Assembly: GCF_020103695.1 (NCBI RefSeq)
Contig: NZ_JAHXBF010000042.1
Span: 1-64,000 of the forward strand
Direction: 5' to 3'
DNA length: 64,000 nucleotides
Source of the DNA: Hyalangium versicolor
GTDB lineage: Bacteria; Myxococcota; Myxococcia; Myxococcales; Myxococcaceae
Position 1 is the first letter of the stretch, and each line of letters begins with the position of its first letter. Position numbers and translations under genes: made by a program. The notes under the pieces are model-generated. The model was not told the DNA's origin and ran no database searches. It saw nothing but the letters and a program-made list of their open reading frames with translations. Shown here in pieces: positions 8,806-16,960 of this stretch.

Positions 8806-8982
8806 ATGAAGCTCATCGAGCGGCTCTCGGAAAACGACTCCTCCCACGTGCGCGGCAAGTTGATGAACGCGTTCCCCTTCAACTGCCCGGACCACCTGCG
8901 CCCCCTGTGGGAGCGGGTCGCGGCGACGGATGTAGATGAAGAGGTCCGCGACTTCGCGCGCCAGGCACTGAACTCCTACTGA
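8806..8982 (+). pseudogene. Short HEAT-like ORF, possible gene remnant
   Basis: Fifty-eight codons start at an ATG. The product begins MKLIERLSEND and ends ATDVDEEVRDFARQALNSY, a pattern of paired helices resembling the end of a HEAT-repeat protein. The preceding frame (+2) ends with RELTEALAADSESRQS, overlapping this start. That helix-like text hints that a longer HEAT-type gene has been broken by a frameshift. No strong ribosome site is evident. It could be a real small protein; the call is tentative. Confidence 0.35.
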
Positions 8983-9001
8983 ACTTGCGGGCCGACCGTT
9001 A

Positions 9002-9019
9002 GCTGAGTATATACTCAGC
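9002..9019 (+). promoter_or_regulatory. Perfect 18-bp palindrome, probable TetR operator over the promoter
   Basis: The sequence GCTGAGTATATACTCAGC is exactly self-complementary and ends 5 bases before the ATG of the TetR-family gene. It contains TATACT (9010-9015), a plausible -10 box, with TTGCGG at 8985-8990 as a weak -35 (19-base spacing). Transcription would then begin at or next to the start codon, giving a leaderless message. A repressor bound here would block its own promoter, as is usual for autoregulated TetR proteins. Confidence 0.75.
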
Positions 9020-9024
9020 CAACC

Positions 9025-9597
9025 ATGGCGAGGCCCAAGAGTGATGACCGGCGTGCAGCGCTGCTCAATGCGGCGACGAAGGTCTTCGCCGAGCGGGGCC
9101 TGGCCGCTCCGACCGCGCTCATCTCCTCCGAGGCCAAGGTCTCCGAAGGCTCGTTCTTCACTTACTTCAAGACCAAGGACGAGCTCATCAACGCGCTCTA
9201 TCGGGACATCCGCCTCCAGGTGGCCGACGCGGTGATGCCTGGCTTCCCCCGCCGAGCGGGAATCCGCGAACGGCTGGAGCACATCTGGTCGCGCTATGTG
9301 ATGTGGGGCGTGGAAAACCCCCTCACGCGTCAGGCGCTGAGGCTGGTGTCCATGTCCCATGTCATCACCCCGGAGACCCGTGCCGAGGGAGCCGTCATCT
9401 TCGCCGAGGTCGACCGCATCGAGCTCGACGCGCGCGAGCAGAAGCGGCTCCAGCTGCCTCAGCACATGGCTGCCCACGCGCTCAAGGCACTCGCCGAGAT
9501 GACAATGGACTTGATCTCACAACGACCCCAGGAAGCCGACCAGCTCCGCGCGCTCGGCTTCCAGATGCTGTGGGGCGCCCTGAGCAGCAAACCGTAG
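9025..9597 (+). CDS. TetR/AcrR family transcriptional regulator
   Basis: A 190-residue protein with the TetR DNA-binding domain at about 8-55. The helix-turn-helix is AAPTALISSEAKVSEGSFFTYF, ending in the typical G-(S/T)-x-(F/Y)-x-(H/Y)-F recognition helix, then K-DEL. The C-terminal ligand domain is not recognisable by eye. No Shine-Dalgarno sequence precedes the ATG; instead a perfect operator-like palindrome ends 5 bases away, implying autoregulation and possibly leaderless translation. The oxidoreductase gene that follows after 64 bases in the same direction is a likely co-regulated target. Confidence 0.92.
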   Translation: MARPKSDDRRAALLNAATKVFAERGLAAPTALISSEAKVSEGSFFTYFKTKDELINALYRDIRLQVADAVMPGFPRRAGIRERLEHIWSRYVMWGVENPLTRQALRLVSMSHVITPETRAEGAVIFAEVDRIELDAREQKRLQLPQHMAAHALKALAEMTMDLISQRPQEADQLRALGFQMLWGALSSKP

Positions 9598-9661
9598 TGG
9601 TTCGTGCCCCATAAATGAGTGAGTACGCGGTCAATCAAGATTCCGGAAGGCAGGCACACCC

Positions 9662-10324
9662 ATGAAGCTCCTCCTCACCGGCGCGACCGGCTTCGTTGGC
9701 GGCGAGGTGTTACGACAGGCGCTCGAGGATCCCGAGATCGAGCGCGTCACCGTGCTCGTCCGGAAGTCCGTCGGCCTGAACCACCCGAAGCTGCACGAGA
9801 TCGTGCTGAAGAGCTTTCTGGACTACTCGCCTGCCGCCGACCAAGTGAACGCCGACGCCTGCATCTGGTGCCTGGGGGTCTCGCAGACCGAAGTGTCGAG
9901 AGAGCAGTACATCGAGATCACCTACGGCTACGCGATGGCCGCGCTGGGAGCGATGCTCCGAGCCAACCCGAACCTGCGCTTCTGTTTTCTCAGCGGACGC
10001 GGAGCGGACCCGGAGGAGCAGGCGTCGACGCTCTACAAGCAGATCAAAGGCCGCACCGAGCGCGAACTCTCCAAGCTGAGCCCGAACGTCTTCCACTTCC
10101 GCCCGGCGTTCATCAAGCCCGCCTACCCCGGGCAGAAGAGACCACTCGCTCCGACGGTGTTCCTGCCACTTGCGTGGGTGATCGACAAATTCACAGATGA
10201 CTTCAGCGTGGGTGCCGCGACTCTCTCGCGTGCACTGATCGACGTGGCGAAGCGCGGCGCCTCGGAGAAGCTCTTGCGCAACCGCGAGCTGCGGAACTGG
10301 CCAGCTCCCGGCACCTCACCTTGA
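9662..10324 (+). CDS. NAD(P)-binding Rossmann-fold (atypical SDR) protein
   Basis: A 220-residue protein beginning MKLLLTGATGFVGGEVLRQAL, the glycine-rich TGxxGxxG dinucleotide-binding motif of extended/atypical short-chain dehydrogenases. A YxxxK-like pattern is present (LYKQIKG at about 123-129), and a mid-region Ser-Gly (FCFLSGRGAD) follows the usual fourth strand. Length and pattern are close to HTATIP2/TIP30-like or NAD-dependent epimerase-like proteins, which lack a firm substrate. GGAAGG about 10 bases upstream supports the start. It is probably an operon partner of the TetR gene. Confidence 0.85.
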   Translation: MKLLLTGATGFVGGEVLRQALEDPEIERVTVLVRKSVGLNHPKLHEIVLKSFLDYSPAADQVNADACIWCLGVSQTEVSREQYIEITYGYAMAALGAMLRANPNLRFCFLSGRGADPEEQASTLYKQIKGRTERELSKLSPNVFHFRPAFIKPAYPGQKRPLAPTVFLPLAWVIDKFTDDFSVGAATLSRALIDVAKRGASEKLLRNRELRNWPAPGTSP

Positions 10325-10346
10325 GCAGCAGCCCCTCGGGGCGACC

Positions 10347-10386
10347 CTGAACCGAGCTGGTATGACAGCTCTACCAGTTGGCTCAG
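10347..10386. terminator. Hairpin of a dispersed family (core CTGGTA...TACCAG), copy 1
   Basis: The left arm at 10347-10362 (CTGAACCGAGCTGGTA) pairs imperfectly with the right arm at 10372-10386 (TACCAGTTGGCTCAG) around a 9-base loop. It lies between the convergent oxidoreductase and antiporter genes, where a bidirectional terminator would sit. The same core recurs at 18481 and 46772, so it is a genome-dispersed element and not a unique site. Confidence 0.6.
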
Positions 10387-10401
10387 ACCGCGCCCGGGGG
10401 G

Positions 10402-12465
10402 TCACGAAGGCGCGGGCATCAGCAGGCCCTTCGCGGCCTCCACGGCGGCATGCGTCCCCGCCAGCGCGAGCACATCCCCTGGCTTGAGCACTTCCCAGGC
10501 CGTGGGGATGGAGAGGTCTCCTCCCTCGCGGTGGATGGCCAGCACGGTGGCTCCCGTCAGCCCTCGAAGGTTCAGGTCCGCCAGCGTCTTCCCCACCGCA
10601 GGACTCGCCTCCTCCAACCGGACCGGCGTCGGCGTGCCGAGACCGGGCAACAGTTGATGGGTCTTCTCCAAGGTGCCGTGCTCAGTGCCAGAAACCTTCG
10701 CGTGGGACTGGGCGGCCAGAGCCTCGACGATGACCTGGGCCCCAGCTCGGACGTGCCCCTGCAGATTCGTAGCGCTGCGCCAGAACGCGACGCCCAGCGC
10801 CACCAGCAGCGTCAACACGATGAGCGGACCCGCGATGCCTCCAAGGAACGGCTGCGTGATGGCCACCACCGGCACGCCGACGAGCAGGAGGATGATCACC
10901 TGCAGCGTGACGAGCAAAACCCGCCGAGGCGCCGCCGCCAGGTCCGTCGTCCCCGCCGCCCGAACAGGCAGAGCCGCCGCCGCCAACTCTCCCGCAAGCC
11001 GCCTGGCCACTCGAATGATTCCCACCAGGAACGGCAAGGCGAGGACCACGGCGCCTCCGATGATGAGCTTCTCCGCCAACCCTCGGCTCAGCCCCATCTG
11101 CTCCTCCAGCAGCACCGAGATCTTCCGGAGCGACAGTGAGGAGCCGATCACCACCCCCACGAGCAGCGCCGCATCCACCACCAACAGGCCCACCAACCGC
11201 CGGACACTGGCACCTCGCGTCTGGCGGGGGGGGGCTTCCCGGAGCTGCTCGAGCCAACTGCCGTACAGCGCCACGAAGGTCTGCAGCGGCTTCGGCAGCT
11301 TCCGGTCCACGAACGAGGCCACCGTCCCCGAGGAACGGATGAGCATGGGCGTGGTCAGCGTGGTGATGGCCGAGACCGCCACCGCGACCGGGTAGAGGAA
11401 CTCCCCCGTCGCATTCAGCGTGAGCCCCAGGCTGGCGATGATGAACGAGAACTCGCCGATCTGCGCCAGGCTCATCCCCGCCTGCACGGAGGTGCGCGTG
11501 CCGTTGCCCGTGAGGAAGGCGCCCAACGAGACGCTGAAGATCTTCCCGACGATCACCACCCCCGTCAGCACGACGATGGCCACCCAGTGCTTCGAAATGA
11601 GCGCCGGGTCGATCAGCATCCCCACCGAGACGAAGAAGACGGCCGCGAACATGTCTCGCACCGGCTGCACCAGGTGCTCCACTTCCTTCTCCACACCAGA
11701 CTCCGCCACCAGCGAGCCGGCCAGGAAGGCCCCCAGCGCCACCGAGTAGCCGAACGCCTGCGCCAGCAGCGCCACCGCGAAGCACAGGCCCACGCTCGCC
11801 ACGAGCGTCGTCTCCGGACGGTTGAGCCGCACCACCGCTCGCATCACCCGAGGGACGACCAGCAACCCCACCACCACCAGCCCCACCAGGAACGCCCCGA
11901 GCCGGCCGATGGTCAGCGCCAGGCCTCCCGCCGACAGACCGCTGCCCGTGGAGATGGCCGTGAGCATCGCCATGAGCAGGATGGCGATCAGGTCCTCGAC
12001 GATGAGCACGCCGACCACCAGCTCGCGCAGCCGGCCCTTGATGCCCTGCTCGTCGAATGCCTTGGCGATGATGGTGGTGCTGGAGATGGCGATGAGCGCT
12101 CCGGTGAAGATGCTCTCGCGCGTCGTCCAGCCAAAGGCCCGGCCCACCACGAAGCCGAGCCATATCATGAGGCTGCACTGGATGATGGCCGTGAGCCCCG
12201 CCGTGGGGCCCACCGCGAACAGCTTCCTCAGGCTGAACTCCAGCCCCAGGGAGAACATGAGCAGAATGACGCCCAGCTCCGAGAGCGTGTGGACGACGCT
12301 CGCGTCCGCCACGAGCGGAATGGGCAGGTAGGGGCCGACGATGAGGCCGGCGAGGATGTAGCCGAGCACCACCGGCTGGCGCAGGCGCTGGAACAGCACC
12401 GTCGTCACCGCGGCGACGCACAGAACCACCGCGATGGCCTTCAAGAGCGCGTGAGGGTCGTGCAT
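10402..12465 (-). CDS. CPA2-type monovalent cation/proton antiporter with TrkA-C domain
   Basis: A 687-residue protein. The N-terminal ~390 residues form a Na+/H+ exchanger (CPA2, KefB/RosB-like) domain of about a dozen membrane helices, with the family phrases VLGYILAGLIVGP, LSELGVILLMFSLGLEF and ALIAISSTTIIAKAF. Further helices follow at about 420-560. The C-terminal ~80 residues fit a TrkA-C/RCK-C regulatory domain, with the typical VLAIHREGGDLSIPTA and GDVLALAGTHAAVEA strands. It should exchange K+ or Na+ for H+ across the inner membrane. The start was set at the ATG preceded by GAGGAG. It faces the oxidoreductase gene tail to tail. Confidence 0.92.
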   Translation of the reverse strand: MHDPHALLKAIAVVLCVAAVTTVLFQRLRQPVVLGYILAGLIVGPYLPIPLVADASVVHTLSELGVILLMFSLGLEFSLRKLFAVGPTAGLTAIIQCSLMIWLGFVVGRAFGWTTRESIFTGALIAISSTTIIAKAFDEQGIKGRLRELVVGVLIVEDLIAILLMAMLTAISTGSGLSAGGLALTIGRLGAFLVGLVVVGLLVVPRVMRAVVRLNRPETTLVASVGLCFAVALLAQAFGYSVALGAFLAGSLVAESGVEKEVEHLVQPVRDMFAAVFFVSVGMLIDPALISKHWVAIVVLTGVVIVGKIFSVSLGAFLTGNGTRTSVQAGMSLAQIGEFSFIIASLGLTLNATGEFLYPVAVAVSAITTLTTPMLIRSSGTVASFVDRKLPKPLQTFVALYGSWLEQLREAPPRQTRGASVRRLVGLLVVDAALLVGVVIGSSLSLRKISVLLEEQMGLSRGLAEKLIIGGAVVLALPFLVGIIRVARRLAGELAAAALPVRAAGTTDLAAAPRRVLLVTLQVIILLLVGVPVVAITQPFLGGIAGPLIVLTLLVALGVAFWRSATNLQGHVRAGAQVIVEALAAQSHAKVSGTEHGTLEKTHQLLPGLGTPTPVRLEEASPAVGKTLADLNLRGLTGATVLAIHREGGDLSIPTAWEVLKPGDVLALAGTHAAVEAAKGLLMPAPS

Positions 12466-12594
12466 GGAGTTCTCCTCGAAACGTAGGAATGGGTGAAAGC
12501 CGGGCCCATGCCTCGCGCCGGTCGCTCCACCCGGGCAAGGCACCAGAACCCTTGCGTCAGAGCGACCGCGCCTCGGGCGGGCCGCCGGGATGGA

Positions 12595-12792
12595 TCAGAG
12601 ACAGGACTCGAAAACGATCGCCGCGAGGCAAACGAGCACACAAGCGAGAATCGCTCCGCCCATGCGCCCCCATAGAATGCGGTTGGCTCCGGAGAGGACT
12701 GGCAGTTGCTCCTCGGGGACATCGGGGCGGGTAGGTGGAGACGTCGAGACGACGGGCTCGGAGACTTCGAACGCAGCAGTGGACTTCTTCAC
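12595..12792 (-). CDS. Small C-terminally anchored membrane protein, unknown
   Basis: A 65-residue product read from a GTG (initiator-KKSTAAFEV...). A Pro/Ser/Thr/Val-rich N-terminal half is followed by one hydrophobic segment at about 42-62 (GGAILACVLVCLAAIVFE) ending in CL. GAAGG lies about 11 bases upstream. The open frame reaches back to 12942 but the extra part looks like random Arg/Pro-rich translation. It lies 129 bases upstream of the antiporter gene on the same strand. I know no function; a single-span accessory peptide is one possibility. Confidence 0.5.
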   Translation of the reverse strand: MKKSTAAFEVSEPVVSTSPPTRPDVPEEQLPVLSGANRILWGRMGGAILACVLVCLAAIVFESCL

Positions 12793-12958
12793 GTGAAAAG
12801 ACCTTCGCGCCAGCTGTAGGCGTGCTGAGAGTTCTCGGGAGGGGCCGGCCAGACCTGTGCCCAGCCCGGCCGCGTGCGCGCGGACCTCGGGTGGACGCCA
12901 GGGTGGGAGACCCGACAGGGAGCGCGCCGCCCAGGAGGGCATGCGCGTCAGGGGTACA

Positions 12959-13465
12959 TCAGGCCCGAGAGGGAGGTCCGCGTAACGGCCGTGTCACGAT
13001 CAGAGGGCGATCCGCCGAGTGGCTCGCGGATCCAGGTTCCGAGGCGTCCCGCATCCGGTGCGAGAACGCCGTGATGATGGCGTCCTGCCGTTCGCGGATG
13101 AGGCGAATCGCGGACTGTGTGTGCGGTTGGAACTTCGCCCGCGCCCGCGCCGCCAGCACCTGCTGAGGCAGAGACGTCGTCGACGAGGCTCCCGCGATGG
13201 CGTCCTGCTCGTTCAGCACCACCCGCCGGGGCTGCATGCACCCATCCGGCGCAGGAGCAGCCACCGAGCGCTCCACCCCCTGGGCGAGCTGGGTGCACTG
13301 GCTGTGTCCCTGCTCACGGACGGCCTGGGTGGCAACGGACTCCGAGGAGAGTCCGGCCACCACCACCGCCAGAGCGAGCGTCAGGACGGCTCCCCCCACG
13401 GCAAGCACGGACCGGAGCGTTCTCCGCTCACGGATCGGCTGTGCTGTGAGGACTTCAGCGCGCAT
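12959..13465 (-). CDS. Hypothetical exported or membrane-anchored protein
   Basis: A 168-residue protein with a basic N-terminus (QPIRERRTLR) and a hydrophobic helix at about 18-38 (VLAVGGAVLTLALAVVVAGL). A moderately charged, apparently extracytoplasmic part of about 125 residues follows, holding two cysteines (about positions 57 and 76) that could pair. No family is recognised. It lies between the small membrane protein and the second antiporter, all on the minus strand, with 78 bases to the latter. The GC skew of codons fits a real gene, but the Arg-rich C-terminus may be loosely constrained. Confidence 0.6.
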   Translation of the reverse strand: MRAEVLTAQPIRERRTLRSVLAVGGAVLTLALAVVVAGLSSESVATQAVREQGHSQCTQLAQGVERSVAAPAPDGCMQPRRVVLNEQDAIAGASSTTSLPQQVLAARARAKFQPHTQSAIRLIRERQDAIITAFSHRMRDASEPGSASHSADRPLIVTRPLRGPPSRA

Positions 13466-13543
13466 GAAATTCAGGTACTACGCAGAGGGTCTTCCAGTAA
13501 AGCCCCCCCAACGCGGAGTGATTCCGCGCGGTGCTTTATCGCC

Positions 13544-15013
13544 CTACTCGTCCTCGCGCTGGCCAAACATCAGCCGCAGGAAGGGCAAATCCTCCGAGCG
13601 GGAGAAGACGTACACGTGATCCCCCGCCTGGAGCATGGTGTCTCCCTTGGGGGCGAGCAGCTCCAAGCCCCGGACGATGAGCATCGCGGCGGACTCTGGC
13701 GGAAAGGGAAGCTCGGAGATACGCGCCCCCACCGTGGCCGACGCCGCGTCGATGTAGAAGGCGCTCAGCTCCCCGTTGAGCAACTGCGTGGAGGCGATCT
13801 CCAGCACCGCGGGCGGCGGCTCTGGAACGTTGGCCGCCAGCCCCAGCTTGCGCGTCACCCACGGCACCGTGGCTCCCGGGATGAGGCCGTTCACCACCAC
13901 GATGAAGAAGACGACGTTGAAGAGCGCGTGGGCTCCCGGCGCCTGGGCCAACACCGGGTATGTGGCGAGGATGATGGGCACCGCGCCTCGCAGCCCCACC
14001 CAGCCCGTGTAGAGAATCTCCCCCGCTGGGAAGCGGAAGGGCAGCAGGCAGAGCAGCACCGCGAGCGGACGGGCGACGAAGGCCAGGAAGAGGCTCAGCC
14101 CCAGCCCCACCCCCGCCACGGCGATGAGCTGACTGGGGAAGACGAGCAGCCCCAACACCAGGAACATGGCCACCTGCGACAGCCACGCCAGCGCGTCGTG
14201 CACTCGCAGCAGGCCGGTGCGGTAACGCAGCGTTTCGTTCCCCATCAGCACGCCCACCGCGTACACCGCCAGGAAGCCACTGCCGTCGAAGATCGTGGGC
14301 ACCCCGAACGCCAGGAAGGCCAGCGCCAGAGTCATCACCGGGTACAGCCCCGCGGCCTGCAACCGCAGGCGCTTGAGGAGCTGCTTCCCGATCCAGCCGA
14401 TCCCCAGACCCAGGCCTCCGCCCACGACCATCTGCAGGAGCGCGTCCAGCAACAACCGCCAGGACAGTTCCTCCCCGGTCGCCAGGTTGTGCGTGAGGGC
14501 CACCGTGAGGATGACGGCCATCGGATCATTGAGCCCGGACTCCAGCTCGAGCGTCGTGCCCACGCGCCGCTTGAGGTGCAGCCCGCTGCCGCGCAGCACG
14601 GAGAACACCGCCGCCGCGTCCGTGGACGAGACGATGGCCCCCAGCAGCAGGGCCTCGGACCACGTGAAGTGAAACAGCAGGTGGGCGGCGAGTCCCATGA
14701 AGCCCGCCGTGGCCACCACTCCCAGTGTGGCCAGCAACGAGGCCGGACGGATGGCCGCGCGCACCGCCGCCAGGGGTGTGTTCAACCCTCCATCGAAGAG
14801 GATGAGGACGAGCGCCACCGTGCCCAGGCGAAAGGCCGCACCGTAGTTGCTGAACTCGATACCTCCGGGCCCGTCCGTACCGGCCGCCATGCCGATGCCC
14901 AGGAAGAGCAGCGCCACCGGTAGCCCGAAGCGCGAAGCACGGCTGAGCAGGACGCTGAGCGCCATCAGCACGCCCGCGACCATGAGCAGGAAAGCGGTAG
15001 GCAGCGGCTCCAT
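13544..15013 (-). CDS. CPA1-type potassium/proton antiporter (NhaP2/CvrA-like)
   Basis: A 489-residue protein with about 12 membrane helices over residues 5-380. It has CPA1 hallmarks: LFDGG at about 73, SSTDAAAVF at about 130 and the ESGLNDP motif (Asn-Asp pair of electroneutral exchangers) at about 158. The last ~80 residues form a TrkA-C (RCK-C) domain that normally senses a nucleotide or ion, with PFPPESAAMLIVRG and GDTMLQAGDHVYVF strands. Predicted role: K+/H+ exchange in cytoplasmic pH or K+ control. It is divergent from the third antiporter at 15169, with 155 bases between the two starts. Confidence 0.92.
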   Translation of the reverse strand: MEPLPTAFLLMVAGVLMALSVLLSRASRFGLPVALLFLGIGMAAGTDGPGGIEFSNYGAAFRLGTVALVLILFDGGLNTPLAAVRAAIRPASLLATLGVVATAGFMGLAAHLLFHFTWSEALLLGAIVSSTDAAAVFSVLRGSGLHLKRRVGTTLELESGLNDPMAVILTVALTHNLATGEELSWRLLLDALLQMVVGGGLGLGIGWIGKQLLKRLRLQAAGLYPVMTLALAFLAFGVPTIFDGSGFLAVYAVGVLMGNETLRYRTGLLRVHDALAWLSQVAMFLVLGLLVFPSQLIAVAGVGLGLSLFLAFVARPLAVLLCLLPFRFPAGEILYTGWVGLRGAVPIILATYPVLAQAPGAHALFNVVFFIVVVNGLIPGATVPWVTRKLGLAANVPEPPPAVLEIASTQLLNGELSAFYIDAASATVGARISELPFPPESAAMLIVRGLELLAPKGDTMLQAGDHVYVFSRSEDLPFLRLMFGQREDE

Positions 15014-15060
15014 CGGGTCTCAGCGGTGAGCGGGCTTGAGGACGGGCATGCAGACGAGAA

Positions 15061-15079
15061 GCCCCTTCCATCGAGGGGC
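15061..15079 (+). promoter_or_regulatory. Short hairpin in the divergent antiporter promoter region
   Basis: GCCCCT (15061-15066) and AGGGGC (15074-15079) flank a 7-base loop, about 90 bases before the start of the KefC-like gene. It lies in the only gap that must hold promoters for both divergent antiporter genes. It may be a short attenuator-like stem in the leader, or chance. Confidence 0.25.
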
Positions 15080-15168
15080 CAGAGATGAAGCGCGCGACAT
15101 GCCCCCTACTCTACCCTGGGAATCCCGTGAGATTGTCCCCAAGCATGGGCCTGTGCAATGAGGAGAAC

Positions 15169-16950
15169 ATGTCCTTCCTCCCGCAGGCCCTCGTTTTCCT
15201 CGCCGCCGCCGTGGTGGCTGTCCCGCTCTTCAAGCGTCTCGGGCTGGGCTCCGTCCTGGGCTACCTGGCGGCGGGGATGATCATCGGCCCGTGGGGAATT
15301 GGAGCCATTTCGGACGTGGAGGCCATCCTCCACTTCTCCGAGTTCGGCGTGGTGCTGCTGCTGTTCCTCATCGGCCTGGAGCTGCAACCGGCCCGGCTCT
15401 GGGAGCTGCGCAAGTCGGTGTTCGGGCTGGGTGGCCTGCAGGTGGTGGGCTCGGGGCTGCTGCTGGCGGCGGCGGGGAAGGTGGCCGGGCTGGCGCCGCA
15501 CACCGCGCTCATCGTCGGCCTGGGCCTGTCGCTGTCCTCCACGGCGTTCGCCCTCCAGCTGCTCGCGGAGAAGAACGAGCTGACCACCGACTACGGGCGC
15601 GCGTCCTTCGGCATCCTGCTGTTCCAGGACCTGGCCGTCATCCCGCTGCTGGCCCTGCTGCCCGTGCTGGGCTCCTCGGACAGTCCGTCCACCGAGCCCA
15701 CGTGGCTGTCCGCGCTCAAGGGCGCCGGGGTGCTGGTGGGCGTCATCCTCGCGGGCCGCTTCGTGCTGCGGCCGGTGTTCAAGGTGGTGGCCTCGTTCCA
15801 CAGCCAGGAGCTGTTCACCGCCACGGCGCTGCTGCTCGTCATGGGCACGGCGGCGCTGGTGAGCGCGGTGGGGCTGTCCATGGCGCTGGGCGCGTTCCTC
15901 GCCGGCGTGCTGCTGGCGGACTCGGAGTTCCGGCACGAGTTGGAGGCGGACATCGAGCCCTTCAAGGGCCTGCTGCTGGGCCTGTTCTTCATCGCCGTGG
16001 GCATGTCCGTGAACATCGGCCTGGTGAGCACATACCCCCTGCTCGTGGTGGGGCTGGTGCTGGGCCTGGTGGCGATCAAGGCCGTGGCGCTGTACGCCAT
16101 CGGCCGGTGGGCATTCGGCGGCAATGAGCAGGCGCTGAGCATGGCCATTGTCATCTCCCAGGGCGGCGAGTTCGCCTTCGTGCTCTTCCGGCTCGCCGTG
16201 GGCTTCCATGTCATGGACAACAGGCTGGCGGACCTGATGGTGGTCGTGGTCAGTCTCTCCATGGTCACCACCCCGCTGCTCTTCGCCTCGTACGCGCGGT
16301 GGATCCGGCCTCGCTTCCAGCAGAAGGCCCATCGGGAGTTCGAAGTGGCCCCCGAGCAGGACAACCCCGTCATCATCGCCGGCATGGGCCGCGTGGGGCA
16401 GGTGACGGCTCGCGTCCTGCGCGCCAAGCGCATCGGCTTCACCGCGCTGGACATCAACTCCGAGCACATCGACTTCATCAAGCGGTTCGGCAACAAGGTC
16501 CACTACGGGGATGCGGCGCGGTTGGATCTGCTGCGGGCCGCTCGGGCGGACAAGGCGAAGATCTTCGTGCTCGCCATCGATGACATCGAGGCGTCCGTGC
16601 GCGCGGCGGAAACGGTGGTGCAGCACTTCCCCCACCTCACCGTGTTCGCTCGGGCTCGAAACCGTCAGCATGCCTACCGGCTGCTCAACCTGGGCATCAA
16701 GCACATCATGCGCGAGACGTGGGTCTCCAGCCTGGAGATGACGGGAGAGATCCTCCAGGAGCTGGGGCTGACGTACTCGGAGAGCCACAAGACGCTGGAG
16801 CGCTTCCGGCAGCACGACGAGGACCTGCTGATGGCCACCTTCCCCTTCCACAAGGATGAGAAGAAGCTCAGCGAGATGGCGGCCCGGGCTCGCGCGGAGC
16901 TGGAGAGCCTCTTCGAGAAGGATGCCGCCGAGGAGAAGAAGGCCGGCTGA
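15169..16950 (+). CDS. KefB/KefC-type cation/proton antiporter with RCK (TrkA-N) domain
   Basis: A 593-residue protein. Residues about 1-385 carry the CPA2 exchanger domain (SVLGYLAAGMIIGPWG; SEFGVVLLLFLIGLEL; LSLSSTAFALQLL; GILLFQDLAVIPLLALLP). Residues about 398-515 form a TrkA-N Rossmann domain with GMGRVGQ at about 405-411 and D/N-rich strands (ALDINSEHI; VHYGDAARLDLLRAA). This is the layout of glutathione-gated K+ efflux systems KefB/KefC. The C-terminus is charged and helical. The start follows GAGGAG by 4 bases. A histidine kinase gene begins 10 bases after the stop, so the two are probably cotranscribed. Confidence 0.93.
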   Translation: MSFLPQALVFLAAAVVAVPLFKRLGLGSVLGYLAAGMIIGPWGIGAISDVEAILHFSEFGVVLLLFLIGLELQPARLWELRKSVFGLGGLQVVGSGLLLAAAGKVAGLAPHTALIVGLGLSLSSTAFALQLLAEKNELTTDYGRASFGILLFQDLAVIPLLALLPVLGSSDSPSTEPTWLSALKGAGVLVGVILAGRFVLRPVFKVVASFHSQELFTATALLLVMGTAALVSAVGLSMALGAFLAGVLLADSEFRHELEADIEPFKGLLLGLFFIAVGMSVNIGLVSTYPLLVVGLVLGLVAIKAVALYAIGRWAFGGNEQALSMAIVISQGGEFAFVLFRLAVGFHVMDNRLADLMVVVVSLSMVTTPLLFASYARWIRPRFQQKAHREFEVAPEQDNPVIIAGMGRVGQVTARVLRAKRIGFTALDINSEHIDFIKRFGNKVHYGDAARLDLLRAARADKAKIFVLAIDDIEASVRAAETVVQHFPHLTVFARARNRQHAYRLLNLGIKHIMRETWVSSLEMTGEILQELGLTYSESHKTLERFRQHDEDLLMATFPFHKDEKKLSEMAARARAELESLFEKDAAEEKKAG

Positions 16951-16960
16951 GCCGCCCTCC

